Shown here: positions 23,972 through 32,712 of the stretch, piece after piece
Layout of the letters: each line of letters opens with the position of its first letter
How positions within the stretch are numbered: the stretch's first letter is position 1
NCBI GenBank assembly: GCA_964538565.1
Contig: CAZIGW010000199.1
Coordinates: 1 to 64,000, forward strand
Direction: 5' to 3'
Source of the DNA: CAYVBN01 sp964538565
Lineage (GTDB): Bacteria > Pseudomonadota > Alphaproteobacteria > Rhizobiales > Xanthobacteraceae
DNA length: 64,000 nucleotides
Notes under the pieces: model-generated
Databases searched by the model: none
What the model was told of the DNA's origin: nothing
The model's input: the letters and a program-made list of their open reading frames with translations, nothing else
Program-made: the position numbers and the translations under genes

Positions 23972-24633
23972 CCGGGCGGCTCCGCGACGATGTAGCCGAA
24001 GCCGCGCCGGGTCTCGATCAGGTTCGCGCCGAGCTTCTTGCGGACGCGGCCGACGAGCACCTCGAGGGCATTGGAATCGTGCGCCTCGTCGTGGCCATAG
24101 ACGTTTTCGTCGAGCTCGTGCTGCGAGACGACGCGCCCCTGGTGGAGCAAAAGGTAGGAGACGAGCCGGTATTCGAGCGGCGAGAGCGGAACCGGCACGC
24201 CGCGCACGGTGACCCGCATCTGGCGCACGTCGAGCGTCACGTCGCCGACGGTCAGGACCGAGGAGGCGTGGCCGGCCGAACGACGCACGATCGAGCGCAG
24301 CCACGCGAGCAATTCCTCCATGCGAAACGGCTTCGGCAGATAGTCGTCGGCCCCGGCGTCGATGCCGTCGACGCGCTCGGCCCAGCTTCCGCGCGCCGTG
24401 AGGATCAGCACCGGCATGTTGCGGCCGTTGGCGCGCCAGCGCTTGAGCACCGACAGGCCATCCATCTGCGGCAAACCAAGATCGAGGACGACGGCGCCGT
24501 AGTCCTCGGTATCGCCGCGGAACCACGCCTCCTCTCCGTCGCGGACGACGTCGACGGTATAGCCCGCCGCCTGCAAGGCGCGTTCGACATCCGAGGCGAT
24601 CCGCCGGTCGTCTTCGACCAGAAGCACGCGCAT
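23968..24633 (-). CDS. OmpR/PhoB-family response regulator
   Basis: The 221-aa product has a receiver domain (acidic pair E8-D9-D10, phosphoacceptor D51 in VVLDLGLPQMDG, K in PKPFRMEELL) and a C-terminal winged helix (about 125-218; LSPLEYRLVSYLLLHQGRVVSQHEL, RVRKKLGANLIETRRGFGY). ATG 24633 is used; the kinase gene overlaps its stop by 4 nt, so both are made from one message. It should bind tandem direct repeats in promoters of local genes. It starts 4 bp after the stop of the upstream PepSY gene, making PepSY-RR-HK a single operon. Confidence 0.93.
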   Translation of the reverse strand: MRVLLVEDDRRIASDVERALQAAGYTVDVVRDGEEAWFRGDTEDYGAVVLDLGLPQMDGLSVLKRWRANGRNMPVLILTARGSWAERVDGIDAGADDYLPKPFRMEELLAWLRSIVRRSAGHASSVLTVGDVTLDVRQMRVTVRGVPVPLSPLEYRLVSYLLLHQGRVVSQHELDENVYGHDEAHDSNALEVLVGRVRKKLGANLIETRRGFGYIVAEPPG

Positions 24634-24637
24634 GGTG

Positions 24638-24970
24638 CTACTTCTCCCGGATCCGCGCGATCTCGCCGGTGCGCGCGTCGACATGCGCCTCGAACAGGCG
24701 CCCCTGAGAATCGATGACGCGGAACTCGTAGAGCCAGACGCCGTTCTTGTGCTCGACCTCGACTCCGGCGATCTCGCCCGGGAGCTTCTCGCGAACGGCT
24801 CGCAGAATGTCCGCCAGCGGGCGAATTTCGCCGGCTTCCACGGCGCGGCGGACGTCGTTGTGGTGCTCCGCCCATGCGGGCATGCCCAAGCCGGCGAACG
24901 TCATCGCCAGCCCAAGAACCATCGCGCGCGCGTGCCACATCCAAGGAAGGCCCTTCAGGGCCGCCATCAT
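24638..24970 (-). CDS. Secreted PepSY-domain protein
   Basis: The product has a signal sequence (AMVLGLAMTFAGLGMPAWA) followed by a single PepSY domain with ILRAVREKLPGEIAGVEVEHKNGVWLYEFRVID and the closing VDARTGEIARIREK. It is the first gene of the PepSY-RR-HK operon, ending 4 bp before the regulator. Start is uncertain: ATG 24970 or 24967 gives a normal n-region, while ATG 25000 is the longest possibility; none has a clear ribosome-binding site. Small PepSY proteins next to OmpR-type systems are common in alpha- and betaproteobacteria, where they may modulate the kinase from the periplasm. Confidence 0.88.
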   Translation of the reverse strand: MMAALKGLPWMWHARAMVLGLAMTFAGLGMPAWAEHHNDVRRAVEAGEIRPLADILRAVREKLPGEIAGVEVEHKNGVWLYEFRVIDSQGRLFEAHVDARTGEIARIREK

Positions 24971-25085
24971 GGCGCAAGCGGGCTGACGGAAGGCTGACAT
25001 AGATCAACAGGATGCCGTCACGACCCGGATCGCATGGTGCCGCCGTCGCCGCAACGGTGCGGCGCTTCACAGCAAGGAGGATCTC

Positions 25086-25364
25086 GTGCGCAAGACGACG
25101 TTCGTTGCCGCCCTTGCGGCGGCCGTCATTGGAACCACCACCCTGGCGATGGCGGGCAGCCTCGGCCGGCCCTGCACGTCGGCGCCGGAAAGCCGTTGGC
25201 TGACCATCGACGCCTTGCAGGGGAAGATCGAGGCGCTCGGCTACAAGGTCCAGAAGGCCAAGCTGAAGAACGCCTGCGGCGAAATCTACGCGCTCGACAA
25301 GGCCGGCGGACGGGTCGAACTGTTCGTCGACCCGACGAATGGCGAGATCGTCGGACGGCTGTAA
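25086..25364 (+). CDS. Secreted PepSY-like protein
   Basis: GTG 25086 has AAGGAGG 5 nt upstream, an excellent site. The 92-aa product has a signal peptide ending AMAG and a mature domain with WLTIDALQGKIEALGYKVQKAKLKNACGEIYALD and FVDPTNGEIVGRL, close to the protein at 22241-22528. It has two cysteines (C30 and one in NACGE) that could form a disulfide. It is divergent from the PepSY-RR-HK operon and directly precedes a cytochrome b561 gene (5 bp gap), so the pair is probably one transcript controlled by the two-component system. PepSY plus b561 pairs suggest heme or redox work in the envelope. Confidence 0.88.
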   Translation: MRKTTFVAALAAAVIGTTTLAMAGSLGRPCTSAPESRWLTIDALQGKIEALGYKVQKAKLKNACGEIYALDKAGGRVELFVDPTNGEIVGRL

Positions 25365-25369
25365 CGTCC

Positions 25370-25933
25370 ATGAGCGCGGTCAACGAAACGATCGAAGCCG
25401 GCGGCGCGACGCCGCCGGCGACGGTCAAGGTCTGGGACCTCGGGGTTCGGGTCTTTCACTGGTCGCTCGTGTCGCTGTTCGTGCTCGCCTACATGACGGG
25501 CGACGAAGTGGAGCGGGTCCATATCCTGGCCGGCTACGCCATCGCAGCGTTGCTCGCGTTTCGCCTCGTGTGGGGATTCGTCGGGCCGCGGCACGCACGC
25601 TTTGGCGATTTCGTCCGCTCGCCGGCGGTCGTTCTCACGTACCTGCAGGACATGCTCGCGCGTAGGGCCAGGCGATTCATCGGTCACAACCCGGCCGGCG
25701 GAGCGATGGTCGTGGCGCTTCTGACCGCGCTGGCCCTGACCTGCGTGACCGGCTTCATGATGACGACGGACGCCTACTGGGGCGCAAAATGGGTCGAGGG
25801 CGTGCACGAGGCCTCGGCCAACCTGACGGTCGGCCTCGTCGCCTTCCACGTGCCGGGCGTGCTGCTCGCGAGCTTCACGCATCGCGAGAACCTGGTGACG
25901 GCGATGGTCACCGGCCGCAAGCGGGCGCAGTAG
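25370..25933 (+). CDS. Cytochrome b561-type membrane protein
   Basis: The 187-aa protein from ATG 25370 has four predicted membrane helices and histidines at the positions used by bacterial cytochrome b561 or hydrogenase-type b cytochromes: VRVFHWSLV, RVHILAGYAI, and VGLVAFHVPGVLLASFTHREN. These would bind two hemes b and carry electrons between the quinone pool and a periplasmic partner. It follows the PepSY gene by 5 bp in the same direction. The physiological acceptor is not evident. It converges on the Kelch gene with a GC-rich hairpin between the two ends. Confidence 0.9.
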   Translation: MSAVNETIEAGGATPPATVKVWDLGVRVFHWSLVSLFVLAYMTGDEVERVHILAGYAIAALLAFRLVWGFVGPRHARFGDFVRSPAVVLTYLQDMLARRARRFIGHNPAGGAMVVALLTALALTCVTGFMMTTDAYWGAKWVEGVHEASANLTVGLVAFHVPGVLLASFTHRENLVTAMVTGRKRAQ

Positions 25934-25993
25934 AGCCGGCGAGTGCGTCGACAGCGGCGAGACATCGCTGCGCGAAACGGCGCCGGATGGCGA

Positions 25994-26023
25994 CGGGCGC
26001 GGACGCCAACGGCTCCGCGCCCG
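25994..26023. terminator. GC-rich hairpin between convergent genes
   Basis: Perfect 10-bp arms cgggcgcgga and tccgcgcccg around a 10-nt loop, between the ends of the b561 gene and the Kelch gene. There is no T-run on either side, so intrinsic termination is only likely, perhaps bidirectional. Confidence 0.5.
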
Positions 26024-26030
26024 CTGCCGA

Positions 26031-27128
26031 TCATTTCACCACGAGGTCGAGCTGGAGCGCCTCGTTGAAGTTGACGGCCGAGTGCTGAATGCCGTTGCCG
26101 GCCGACTGGCCGTCGCCGCTGACCGCGTAGAGCCGATCGCCGATCACGCCGCTTGCGAGGCCGTGACGCGGATGCGGCATCGACGGCAGGATCTGCCAGC
26201 GGTTGACCGACGGGTCATACATCTCGACCGCGCGGAAGGCCGCGAGCTCGCGCCGGTCCTGGAACTCGCCGCCCGGCACGATGATCTTGCCGTTGTAGAC
26301 GCTGGCCCCGATTGCGCTGCGCCGCGTCGGCATCTTGTCGCGCACGACCCACATGTCGGTCGCCGGATCGTACATCTCCACGAGATCGATGTTGTTGCTG
26401 CCGTTCGAGATGAAAGCCGAGCCGATGCGTCCGCCGATGGCGTAGATCTTGTCGCCGACGGACGCGACCGCGTGGTGGTTGCGCGCGACCAGCATCGGCC
26501 GGCGCTCGCGCCACGAGTTGGTCGCCGGATCGTATTCCTCGACCGTCGCCACGACGTTCATCGGCCGCGCCGGATGAATGCCGACCTGGTCGGTGCCCGG
26601 CAGCGTATTCGCGCCGCCGACGACGTAGATCTTTCCGTTTGCAACCGCGGCGGCGGCCGCGCCACGCTTCGTCGGCATGGGGGCGAGCGCCTTCCAGGAA
26701 TCGGCCGCGGGGTCGTATTCCCAGGCGTTGTTGATCGGGACCCATGCGGGCGGGCCCGATTCCGGCAGGACAAATCCGCCGAAGGCGTAGATCTTGCCAT
26801 TGAGCGAGGCGAAGGCGACGTGGTGCGACGGCAGCGCCATCGGTTTCTTCTGCGTCCAGGCGTTCGCGGCCGGGTCGTATTCGTAGACCATGGCGAGCGG
26901 CTTCCAGCCCGGTCCGAGGCCGCAGAACACGTAGAACTTGCCGTTGGCCGTGGCCCCGAGCACCTCTTCGGCGCCTTGTGGGAAGGGCGCCAGGGTGACC
27001 CACGGATTGGCCGCGGTCGGCGCCTTGGGGGCTGGCGCCTGCGCCGATGCCGGTCCGACCGAAGTCGCCACCAAGGCCAGCGCTGCGGCGCCAAGCAGTC
27101 CACGCGTGATCCGTTCCGAGATTCGCAT
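26031..27128 (-). CDS. Periplasmic Kelch-repeat beta-propeller protein
   Basis: The 365-aa protein has a signal peptide (cleavage near ASAQA) and then six Kelch blades, each with a double-glycine-like turn and YDPATNSW-type end: YVFCGLG, YAFGGF, YVVGGA, YAIGGR, IIVPGGE, YAVSGD. A six-bladed propeller often serves as a binding platform or is part of a secreted oxidase or lectin; no catalytic residues are evident. ATG 27128 follows GAGGGAGGG, an excellent site. It is convergent with the PepSY/b561 pair and is probably unrelated to it in regulation. Function beyond the fold is unknown. Confidence 0.9.
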   Translation of the reverse strand: MRISERITRGLLGAAALALVATSVGPASAQAPAPKAPTAANPWVTLAPFPQGAEEVLGATANGKFYVFCGLGPGWKPLAMVYEYDPAANAWTQKKPMALPSHHVAFASLNGKIYAFGGFVLPESGPPAWVPINNAWEYDPAADSWKALAPMPTKRGAAAAAVANGKIYVVGGANTLPGTDQVGIHPARPMNVVATVEEYDPATNSWRERRPMLVARNHHAVASVGDKIYAIGGRIGSAFISNGSNNIDLVEMYDPATDMWVVRDKMPTRRSAIGASVYNGKIIVPGGEFQDRRELAAFRAVEMYDPSVNRWQILPSMPHPRHGLASGVIGDRLYAVSGDGQSAGNGIQHSAVNFNEALQLDLVVK

Positions 27129-27604
27129 GCGTCCCTCCCTCGCACTCTTGTTGTAAACCCGAGCCTCGCCCGGGTGGACGACGGGCGCCCTATCTGGCTC
27201 TATGCCGTTTTCACGTCGTTCTCAACGGCTGGCCCGCACCGCCGCCTGGCGAGATGTCGGGAGATCGGGTCGAACGCTCGCTTCCCCGGGGTGCCTGCGC
27301 CCTCGGCGCGCCCGAGCCTCCGCCATTCCCGGATGACGCCCCGGCGCGCCTCCTTCGCGCGGCTGCCGGCGCGCGCACCGCGACGCGACCGTAATGCCCT
27401 GAGATATCAGCGAGTTATGCGAACTACCTCATCGCGGTGCGAACGCACCATCGTTCCATCGGGAGGCACAGGGCATGGCACCCGGCCACATAAGCAGTTT
27501 TTTACAATTCTCGCTTATTGATGGCAGTATACGCAGGTTTCTGTCGAGCAGTCGCGGTGCGGTCCGAAGAAACTTTCCTCTAGTTTGCTCTCCGGCGAGT
27601 TCGA
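27129..27604. other. Divergent intergenic region (about 475 bp)
   Basis: Between the Kelch gene (leftward) and the DUF2336 gene (rightward). The right half (27400-27560) is clearly richer in A+T than the surroundings, with tttttta near 27490, as expected for promoters, but no clean -35/-10 pair could be set. A 58-codon frame starting at ATG 27475 after GGGAGG runs into the next gene and is not convincing. Confidence 0.5.
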
Positions 27605-28705
27605 ATGATTTCACGTGCCTCGGTCATCGACGAGCTCGAACACGCAATTGAGGATGCGTCGAGCGGCAGAAACGCGGAGATCGCGCGGCGCGTGACGGAT
27701 CTTTTCGTCACCGGCGCCGAACAGTTCACCGACGAGCACGTCAGCGTTTTTGCCGAGATCATGGAGCGCCTGATCGACAAGATCGAGACGCGCACCCTGA
27801 TCGAACTCGGAGAGCGCCTGTCCGCGGTCCGCAACGCGCCGGCCACCGTCGTGCGGCGGCTGGCGAGCAACGACGAGGTCGCGGTCGCCGCGCCCGTGCT
27901 GTCGCGCTCAGAGCAGCTCTCCGACACCGACCTGGTCGAACTCGCCGAGACAAAGAGCCAGGCGCACCTGCTGGCGATTTCCAGCCGCAGGCAGCTCGCC
28001 GAAGCGGTCACCGACGTGCTGGTGCGCCGCGGCGTCGACGAGGTTGTTCACCGGGTGACGGCGAACACCGGAGCGAAGTTCTCGGAATCGGGATTCGGCA
28101 TGCTGGTCGACCGGGCCGAATCCGACGGCGCGCTCGCCGAAAAGGTCGTGCAGCGTCCTGATGTCCCCCCTCATCTGCTCTGCAAGATGGTCGTCGATGC
28201 GACCGAGGCGGTGCGCCGGCGCTTGCTGACGGCCGTCCATCCCGCGCTGCGCGCCGACATCCAGAAGGTGATCGACGAGGTGTCGGGCCGCGTCGCCGAG
28301 GAGGTCTCGGAGCGGCCGGATTACGCCAATGCCACGCGGCAGGTGCTGCTGCAGCATCCCGACGGACGGGTCACGGAAGAGCACGTTCACGGCTTCGCCG
28401 TGGCCAAGAAGATCGACGAGACGGTTGCCGCGCTGTCGCTGGCAAGCTCGATCCCCGCCGACGTCGTCGACCAGCTCATCAACGACACCCGCGCCGAGCC
28501 GGTGCTGATCATGAGCAAGGCGTTGGGCTACGGCTGGCCGACCGCCCGCGCCATCCTGCAGCTGCGCGGTTCGGCCCGGCTGTCGCCCGACGCGATGACG
28601 GAGGCGTGCGAGGAGTTCAACCGTGTGTCGCCGGCAACCGCCCAGCGGGTCCTGCAATACTGGCTGATCAAGCAGAATCCGCAGACCGATACGCCCTCCG
28701 CCTGA
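27605..28705 (+). CDS. DUF2336 domain-containing protein
   Basis: The 366-aa protein is all-helical and matches the DUF2336 family of alphaproteobacteria: acidic and arginine-rich helices with repeats such as VRNAPATVVRRLASNDEVAVAAPVL and RPDVPPHLLCKMVVDATEAVRRRLL, which look like HEAT-like repeats. It has no signal peptide and should be cytoplasmic. Members are often linked to regulation, but no enzymatic or defined role is known. The start at 27605 lies in GAATG context without a strong Shine-Dalgarno. It precedes rimO by about 100 bp in the same direction. Confidence 0.88.
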   Translation: MISRASVIDELEHAIEDASSGRNAEIARRVTDLFVTGAEQFTDEHVSVFAEIMERLIDKIETRTLIELGERLSAVRNAPATVVRRLASNDEVAVAAPVLSRSEQLSDTDLVELAETKSQAHLLAISSRRQLAEAVTDVLVRRGVDEVVHRVTANTGAKFSESGFGMLVDRAESDGALAEKVVQRPDVPPHLLCKMVVDATEAVRRRLLTAVHPALRADIQKVIDEVSGRVAEEVSERPDYANATRQVLLQHPDGRVTEEHVHGFAVAKKIDETVAALSLASSIPADVVDQLINDTRAEPVLIMSKALGYGWPTARAILQLRGSARLSPDAMTEACEEFNRVSPATAQRVLQYWLIKQNPQTDTPSA

Positions 28706-28808
28706 CTCGGCCCGGCGGCGCGATTCCCCGTGACTTCTGCCAGCGATCGCGCTTGATCTCGGCTGGGATCGCCGCTACCTCCTGCCCGTTCCACCGCAGG
28801 TTCAGGAC

Positions 28809-30134
28809 ATGGATGAATTCCGCTCACCGAAGGTGAGCTTCGTTTCGCTCGGCTGCCCAAAGGCGCTCGTGGATTCCGAGCGCATCGTCACGCGCCTGCG
28901 CGCCGAAGGCTACGAACTCGCCCGGCGGCACGACGGCGCGGATGTCGTCATCGTCAACACCTGCGGGTTCCTCGACAGTGCCAAGGCGGAGTCGCTCGCC
29001 GCGATCCGCACCGCGCTCGCCGAGAACGGCAAGGTCGTGGTGACGGGCTGCATGGGAGCCGAGCCGGCGGAAATTACCTCCCGCTATCCGGATGTTCTGG
29101 CGGTGACCGGCCCGCAGCAATACGAGAGCGTGGTCGAGGCGGTGCACCGCACCGCGCCTGCCAGGCACAATCCGTTCCTCGATCTGGTCCCCCCGGAAGG
29201 CATCAAGCTCACGCCGCGCCACTACGCCTATCTGAAGATTTCCGAGGGCTGCAACAACCGCTGCACGTTCTGCATCATTCCGCGGCTGCGCGGCAACCTC
29301 GTCTCCCGGCCGGCGGCCGAGGTTCTGCGCGAGGCCGAGAAGCTCGTTGCGGCCGGCGTCAAGGAACTGCTCGTCATCTCGCAGGACACATCCGCCTACG
29401 GCGTCGACCTGAAATATGCCACCAGCACGTGGCGCGGCCGGGAGATGCGGGCGAAATTCGCCGATCTCGCACGCGCGCTCGGCGAGCTCGGCATCTGGGT
29501 TCGGCTCCACTACGTCTATCCCTATCCGCATGTCGAAGACGTCGTGCCGCTGATGGCGGACGGCAAGCTCCTGCCCTATCTCGACATCCCGTTCCAGCAC
29601 GCCTCGCCCGACGTGCTCAGGCGCATGCGCCGGCCGGCCGCGCAGGAAAAGACGCTGGAACGTCTCGCCCGCTGGCGCGAGATCTGCCCCGACCTCACGG
29701 TCCGCTCGACCTTCATCGTCGGCTTTCCGGGCGAGACGGAGGAAGACTTCACGATGCTGCTCGACTGGCTGGGCGAAGCAAAGCTCGATCGCGTCGGCTG
29801 CTTCCGCTACGAGCCGGTGAGAGGCGCGGCGGCGAACGACATGGGCGATGCCGTGCCCGAGCCCGTCAAGGAGGAGCGCTGGCATCGCTTCATGCAGCGC
29901 CAGCAGGCGATCTCGGCCCAGCGCCTCAAGCGCAAGGTCGGCACGCGCCAGCAGGTCATCATCGACGAGGTCGGCCCCGACCTCGCCAAGGGCCGCACCA
30001 GGGGCGACGCGCCGGAGATCGACGGCGTCGTGCACGTCACGAGCCGGCGCCCCCTGCGGGTAGGCGAGATCGCCACGGTGAAGATCGAGCGGTCGGACGC
30101 TTACGACCTGCACGGGACCGTGGTGGGATTCTGA
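28809..30134 (+). CDS. rimO: Ribosomal protein S12 methylthiotransferase RimO
   Basis: The 441-aa product has all parts of RimO: N-terminal methylthiotransferase domain with cysteines C16 (LGCPK), C52 (NTCGF) and C81 (TGCMG) for an auxiliary cluster, radical-SAM cluster C148-x3-C152-x2-C155 (EGCNNRCTFC), and a C-terminal TRAM domain (from about 375). It adds a methylthio group to an aspartate of ribosomal protein S12. MiaB has a similar layout, but the LGCPKALVDSE start and the length are those of RimO. It is convergent with bioA with only 10 bp between stops. Confidence 0.97.
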   Translation: MDEFRSPKVSFVSLGCPKALVDSERIVTRLRAEGYELARRHDGADVVIVNTCGFLDSAKAESLAAIRTALAENGKVVVTGCMGAEPAEITSRYPDVLAVTGPQQYESVVEAVHRTAPARHNPFLDLVPPEGIKLTPRHYAYLKISEGCNNRCTFCIIPRLRGNLVSRPAAEVLREAEKLVAAGVKELLVISQDTSAYGVDLKYATSTWRGREMRAKFADLARALGELGIWVRLHYVYPYPHVEDVVPLMADGKLLPYLDIPFQHASPDVLRRMRRPAAQEKTLERLARWREICPDLTVRSTFIVGFPGETEEDFTMLLDWLGEAKLDRVGCFRYEPVRGAAANDMGDAVPEPVKEERWHRFMQRQQAISAQRLKRKVGTRQQVIIDEVGPDLAKGRTRGDAPEIDGVVHVTSRRPLRVGEIATVKIERSDAYDLHGTVVGF

Positions 30135-30144
30135 ACGAAGAACG

Positions 30145-31455
30145 TCAGCCCAGTTCGCCCACGACGCGAACCACGGCGCGGGTGAGCACAGCAAGCTCGT
30201 CCACCGGAATGGTGAACGCCGGCGTCAGATAGACGATCGATCCGAACGGGCGCACGAACACGCCCTCGGCGACGAAGCGGCGGCGCAAAGCGTCGACATT
30301 TTCGATGCGGTTGAGTTCGACCACGCCGATCGCCCCCAAGACCCGCACATCCTTGACGTGCGGCATCGAGCGGCACGGGGCAAGTCCTTGCCTCAGCGTC
30401 TCCGAGACGGCCCTCACCTGGTCGAGACGCGGCTCGCGCGCGAACAGATCGAGCGACGCGTTGGCGGCCGCGCAGGCGAGCGCGTTCGCCATGTAGGTCG
30501 GTCCGTGCATCAGGGCGCGCGTCGGATCGTCCGACCAGAAAGCGTCAAAGACGCGGCGGCGCGCGATCGTGGCGGCGAGCGGCAGCGTGCCTCCGGTCAG
30601 CGCCTTGGAGAGCGTGATGATGTCGGGCGTGACGCCGGCGGCTTCGCACGCGAACATCGCGCCGGTGCGTCCGAACCCGGTGAAGATCTCGTCGAAGACG
30701 AGCAGGAGATCGTAGCGGTCGGCGGCCGCGCGCAGGCGCCGCAGCACCGCGGCATCGTGCATCAGCATGCCGCCCGCACCCTGCACCAGCGGTTCGACGA
30801 TGACGCCGGCGATTTCGTCCGCGTGGCGTTCGAGGGCTTGCTCAAAGGCGGCCGTCGTACGCTCGTCGCGCGGCAGGTCTACGATGACGTGCTCGGGCAG
30901 GTAACCGCGAAACAGGCGGTGCATGCCCCCTTCCGGATCACACACCGCCATCGCCCCGGCGGTGTCGCCGTGATAGCCGCCCGTGAAGGCGAGAAAGCGC
31001 GTGCGGCCGCGCACGCCGCGGTTGATCCAGTATTGCACCGCCATCTTCATGGCGACCTCGACCGACACCGAGCCGGAATCGGAGAAGAACACGTGATCGA
31101 GGTCGCCGGGCAGCAGGGCGGCGAGCCGGCGCGCGAGCACCGCCGCCTGCTCGTGCATCAGCCCGCCGAACATGACGTGCGGCATCGTCCCGAGCTGGGC
31201 GGCAACCGCCGCGCGGATGTGCGGATGATTGTAGCCGTGGCAGGCAGTCCACCACGACGCAATGCCGTCGATGAGCTCGCGCCCGTCGGCGAGCACGATG
31301 CGGCTGCCGCGCGTGGTGGCGACGGCGAGCGGCGGCGAGGCGGTCTTCATCTGCGCGTACGGGAACCACAGGTGGGGCAGCCCCTGAGCGGACCAGGCGG
31401 GCCCGTCCCCTGCCCTGTGGCCGGGGCCTGACGGCGGTGTTGAAACCTGCACCAT
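30145..31455 (-). CDS. bioA: Adenosylmethionine-8-amino-7-oxononanoate aminotransferase (BioA)
   Basis: Class III PLP aminotransferase of biotin synthesis, converting 7-keto-8-aminopelargonate to 7,8-diaminopelargonate with S-adenosylmethionine as donor. Motifs: HLWFPYAQMK near the start, SDSGSVSVEVAMKMA, FDEIFTGFGRTG and the PLP lysine in TLSKALTGG. ATG 31455 gives a normal N-terminus with GAGGAAAG about 10 nt upstream; ATG 31494 would add 13 residues. It is divergent from bioF-bioD with about 100 bp between starts, so one control region serves both. bioB and bioC are not in the window. Confidence 0.95.
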   Translation of the reverse strand: MVQVSTPPSGPGHRAGDGPAWSAQGLPHLWFPYAQMKTASPPLAVATTRGSRIVLADGRELIDGIASWWTACHGYNHPHIRAAVAAQLGTMPHVMFGGLMHEQAAVLARRLAALLPGDLDHVFFSDSGSVSVEVAMKMAVQYWINRGVRGRTRFLAFTGGYHGDTAGAMAVCDPEGGMHRLFRGYLPEHVIVDLPRDERTTAAFEQALERHADEIAGVIVEPLVQGAGGMLMHDAAVLRRLRAAADRYDLLLVFDEIFTGFGRTGAMFACEAAGVTPDIITLSKALTGGTLPLAATIARRRVFDAFWSDDPTRALMHGPTYMANALACAAANASLDLFAREPRLDQVRAVSETLRQGLAPCRSMPHVKDVRVLGAIGVVELNRIENVDALRRRFVAEGVFVRPFGSIVYLTPAFTIPVDELAVLTRAVVRVVGELG

Positions 31456-31554
31456 TGCGGCCGCACTTTCCTCTGTCGCCGCGGCATTTAGCATTGGAAC
31501 GCGCTCGCGGTCACGCTACACCGTCGCCCCAAACGAGGAGCCGTTCGCCGGCCG

Positions 31555-32709
31555 ATGCAATCGCTCGAGACCTTCGCCCGCGAGAAGCTCGCCGCCCTGG
31601 AGCGCGCGAGCCTGCGCCGCGCCCTGACCGAAACCGCGCCGGCCGAGGGCGCCTGGGTCGAGCGCAACGGCCGCCGGTTGCTGTCTTTCTCTTCCAACGA
31701 CTACCTCAACCTCAGCCAGCATCCGGCGGTGAAGGCCGCGGCCGCCGCCGCGCTCGACCGCTACGGCGCCGGGGCCGGCGCCTCCCGGCTCGTGACCGGC
31801 AACCATCCGCTCTACGCCGAGCTCGAAGCCCGGCTGGCGGCCCTCAAGGGCACCGACGCGGCCTGCGTGTTCGGCTCGGGCTACCTCGCCAATACCGGGA
31901 TCGTGCCGGCCCTCGCCGGGGCGGACGATCTCGTCCTGATCGACGAGCTCGCGCATGCCTGCCTGTGGGCCGGCGCGCGCCTGAGCCGCGCGAACGTCCT
32001 GTCCTTTCGCCACAACGACGTCGCGCACGCGCGCGCGCTGCTCGAGGAGCACCGTCCGAAGCACCGGCACGCGCTGCTCCTCACCGACGGCGTGTTCTCG
32101 ATGGACGGCGATCTCGCGCCGCTGCCGCAGCTTTCGGCCCTCGCAGACAGGCATGACACGTGGCTGCTCGCGGACGACGCGCACGGCATCGGCGTCGTCG
32201 GCGGCGGGCGCGGCTCGAGCCATGCCTTCCCGCAGCCCGCCCGCGTGCCGTTGCAGATGGGCACCCTGTCGAAGGCGATTGGTGCCTATGGCGGCTACCT
32301 CTGCGCCTCGCAGGCCGTGATCGACCTGATGAAGAGCCGCGCGCGCACGCTGATCTATTCGACCGGGCTGCCGCCCGCCACCGTCGCCGCGGCGATCGCC
32401 GCGCTCAACATCATCACGGCCGATCCGGACTACGCGGCCAAGCCGCTCGCCAAGGCCAAGGCGTTCACGCGCCGCGCCAACCTCCCCGAAGCCCAGAGCC
32501 CGATCGTGCCGATCGTGATCGGCGAAAGCGAGGCGGCGCTTGCCGCCTCGCGGCTCCTGGAAACGGAAGGCTTCCTGGTGGTGGCGATCCGCCCGCCCAC
32601 CGTGCCGGCCGGGACCGCACGGCTGCGGCTCGCCTTCACGGCCGAGCACCCGGACGATGAGATCGAGCGCCTCGCCCGGGTGATCGCGACGCGCGTTCTG
32701 GCACGTTGA
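31555..32709 (+). CDS. bioF: 8-amino-7-oxononanoate synthase (BioF)
   Basis: Alpha-oxoamine synthase of biotin synthesis, joining pimeloyl-ACP (or -CoA) and alanine to give 7-keto-8-aminopelargonate. The 384-aa product has SSNDYLNLSQHP, VTGNHPLYAELE, LADDAHGIGVVG and the PLP lysine 240 in GTLSKAIGAYGGY. It lies 100 bp from the start of bioA and 3 bp before bioD, with which it is co-transcribed. Confidence 0.97.
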   Translation: MQSLETFAREKLAALERASLRRALTETAPAEGAWVERNGRRLLSFSSNDYLNLSQHPAVKAAAAAALDRYGAGAGASRLVTGNHPLYAELEARLAALKGTDAACVFGSGYLANTGIVPALAGADDLVLIDELAHACLWAGARLSRANVLSFRHNDVAHARALLEEHRPKHRHALLLTDGVFSMDGDLAPLPQLSALADRHDTWLLADDAHGIGVVGGGRGSSHAFPQPARVPLQMGTLSKAIGAYGGYLCASQAVIDLMKSRARTLIYSTGLPPATVAAAIAALNIITADPDYAAKPLAKAKAFTRRANLPEAQSPIVPIVIGESEAALAASRLLETEGFLVVAIRPPTVPAGTARLRLAFTAEHPDDEIERLARVIATRVLAR

Positions 32710-32712
32710 TCG

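Noticed and set aside
22205..23995. Large plus-strand open frame opposite the histidine kinase
   Set aside because: Arg-rich, no recognisable domain; the minus strand carries a complete kinase with all motifs.
27475..27651. 58-codon frame with GGGAGG upstream, before the DUF2336 gene
   Set aside because: It overlaps the DUF2336 start in another frame, has poor composition and no hydrophobic or conserved pattern.
31456..31554. BioR operator between bioA and bioF
   Set aside because: No TTATCTATAA-like palindrome could be found in the shared control region.
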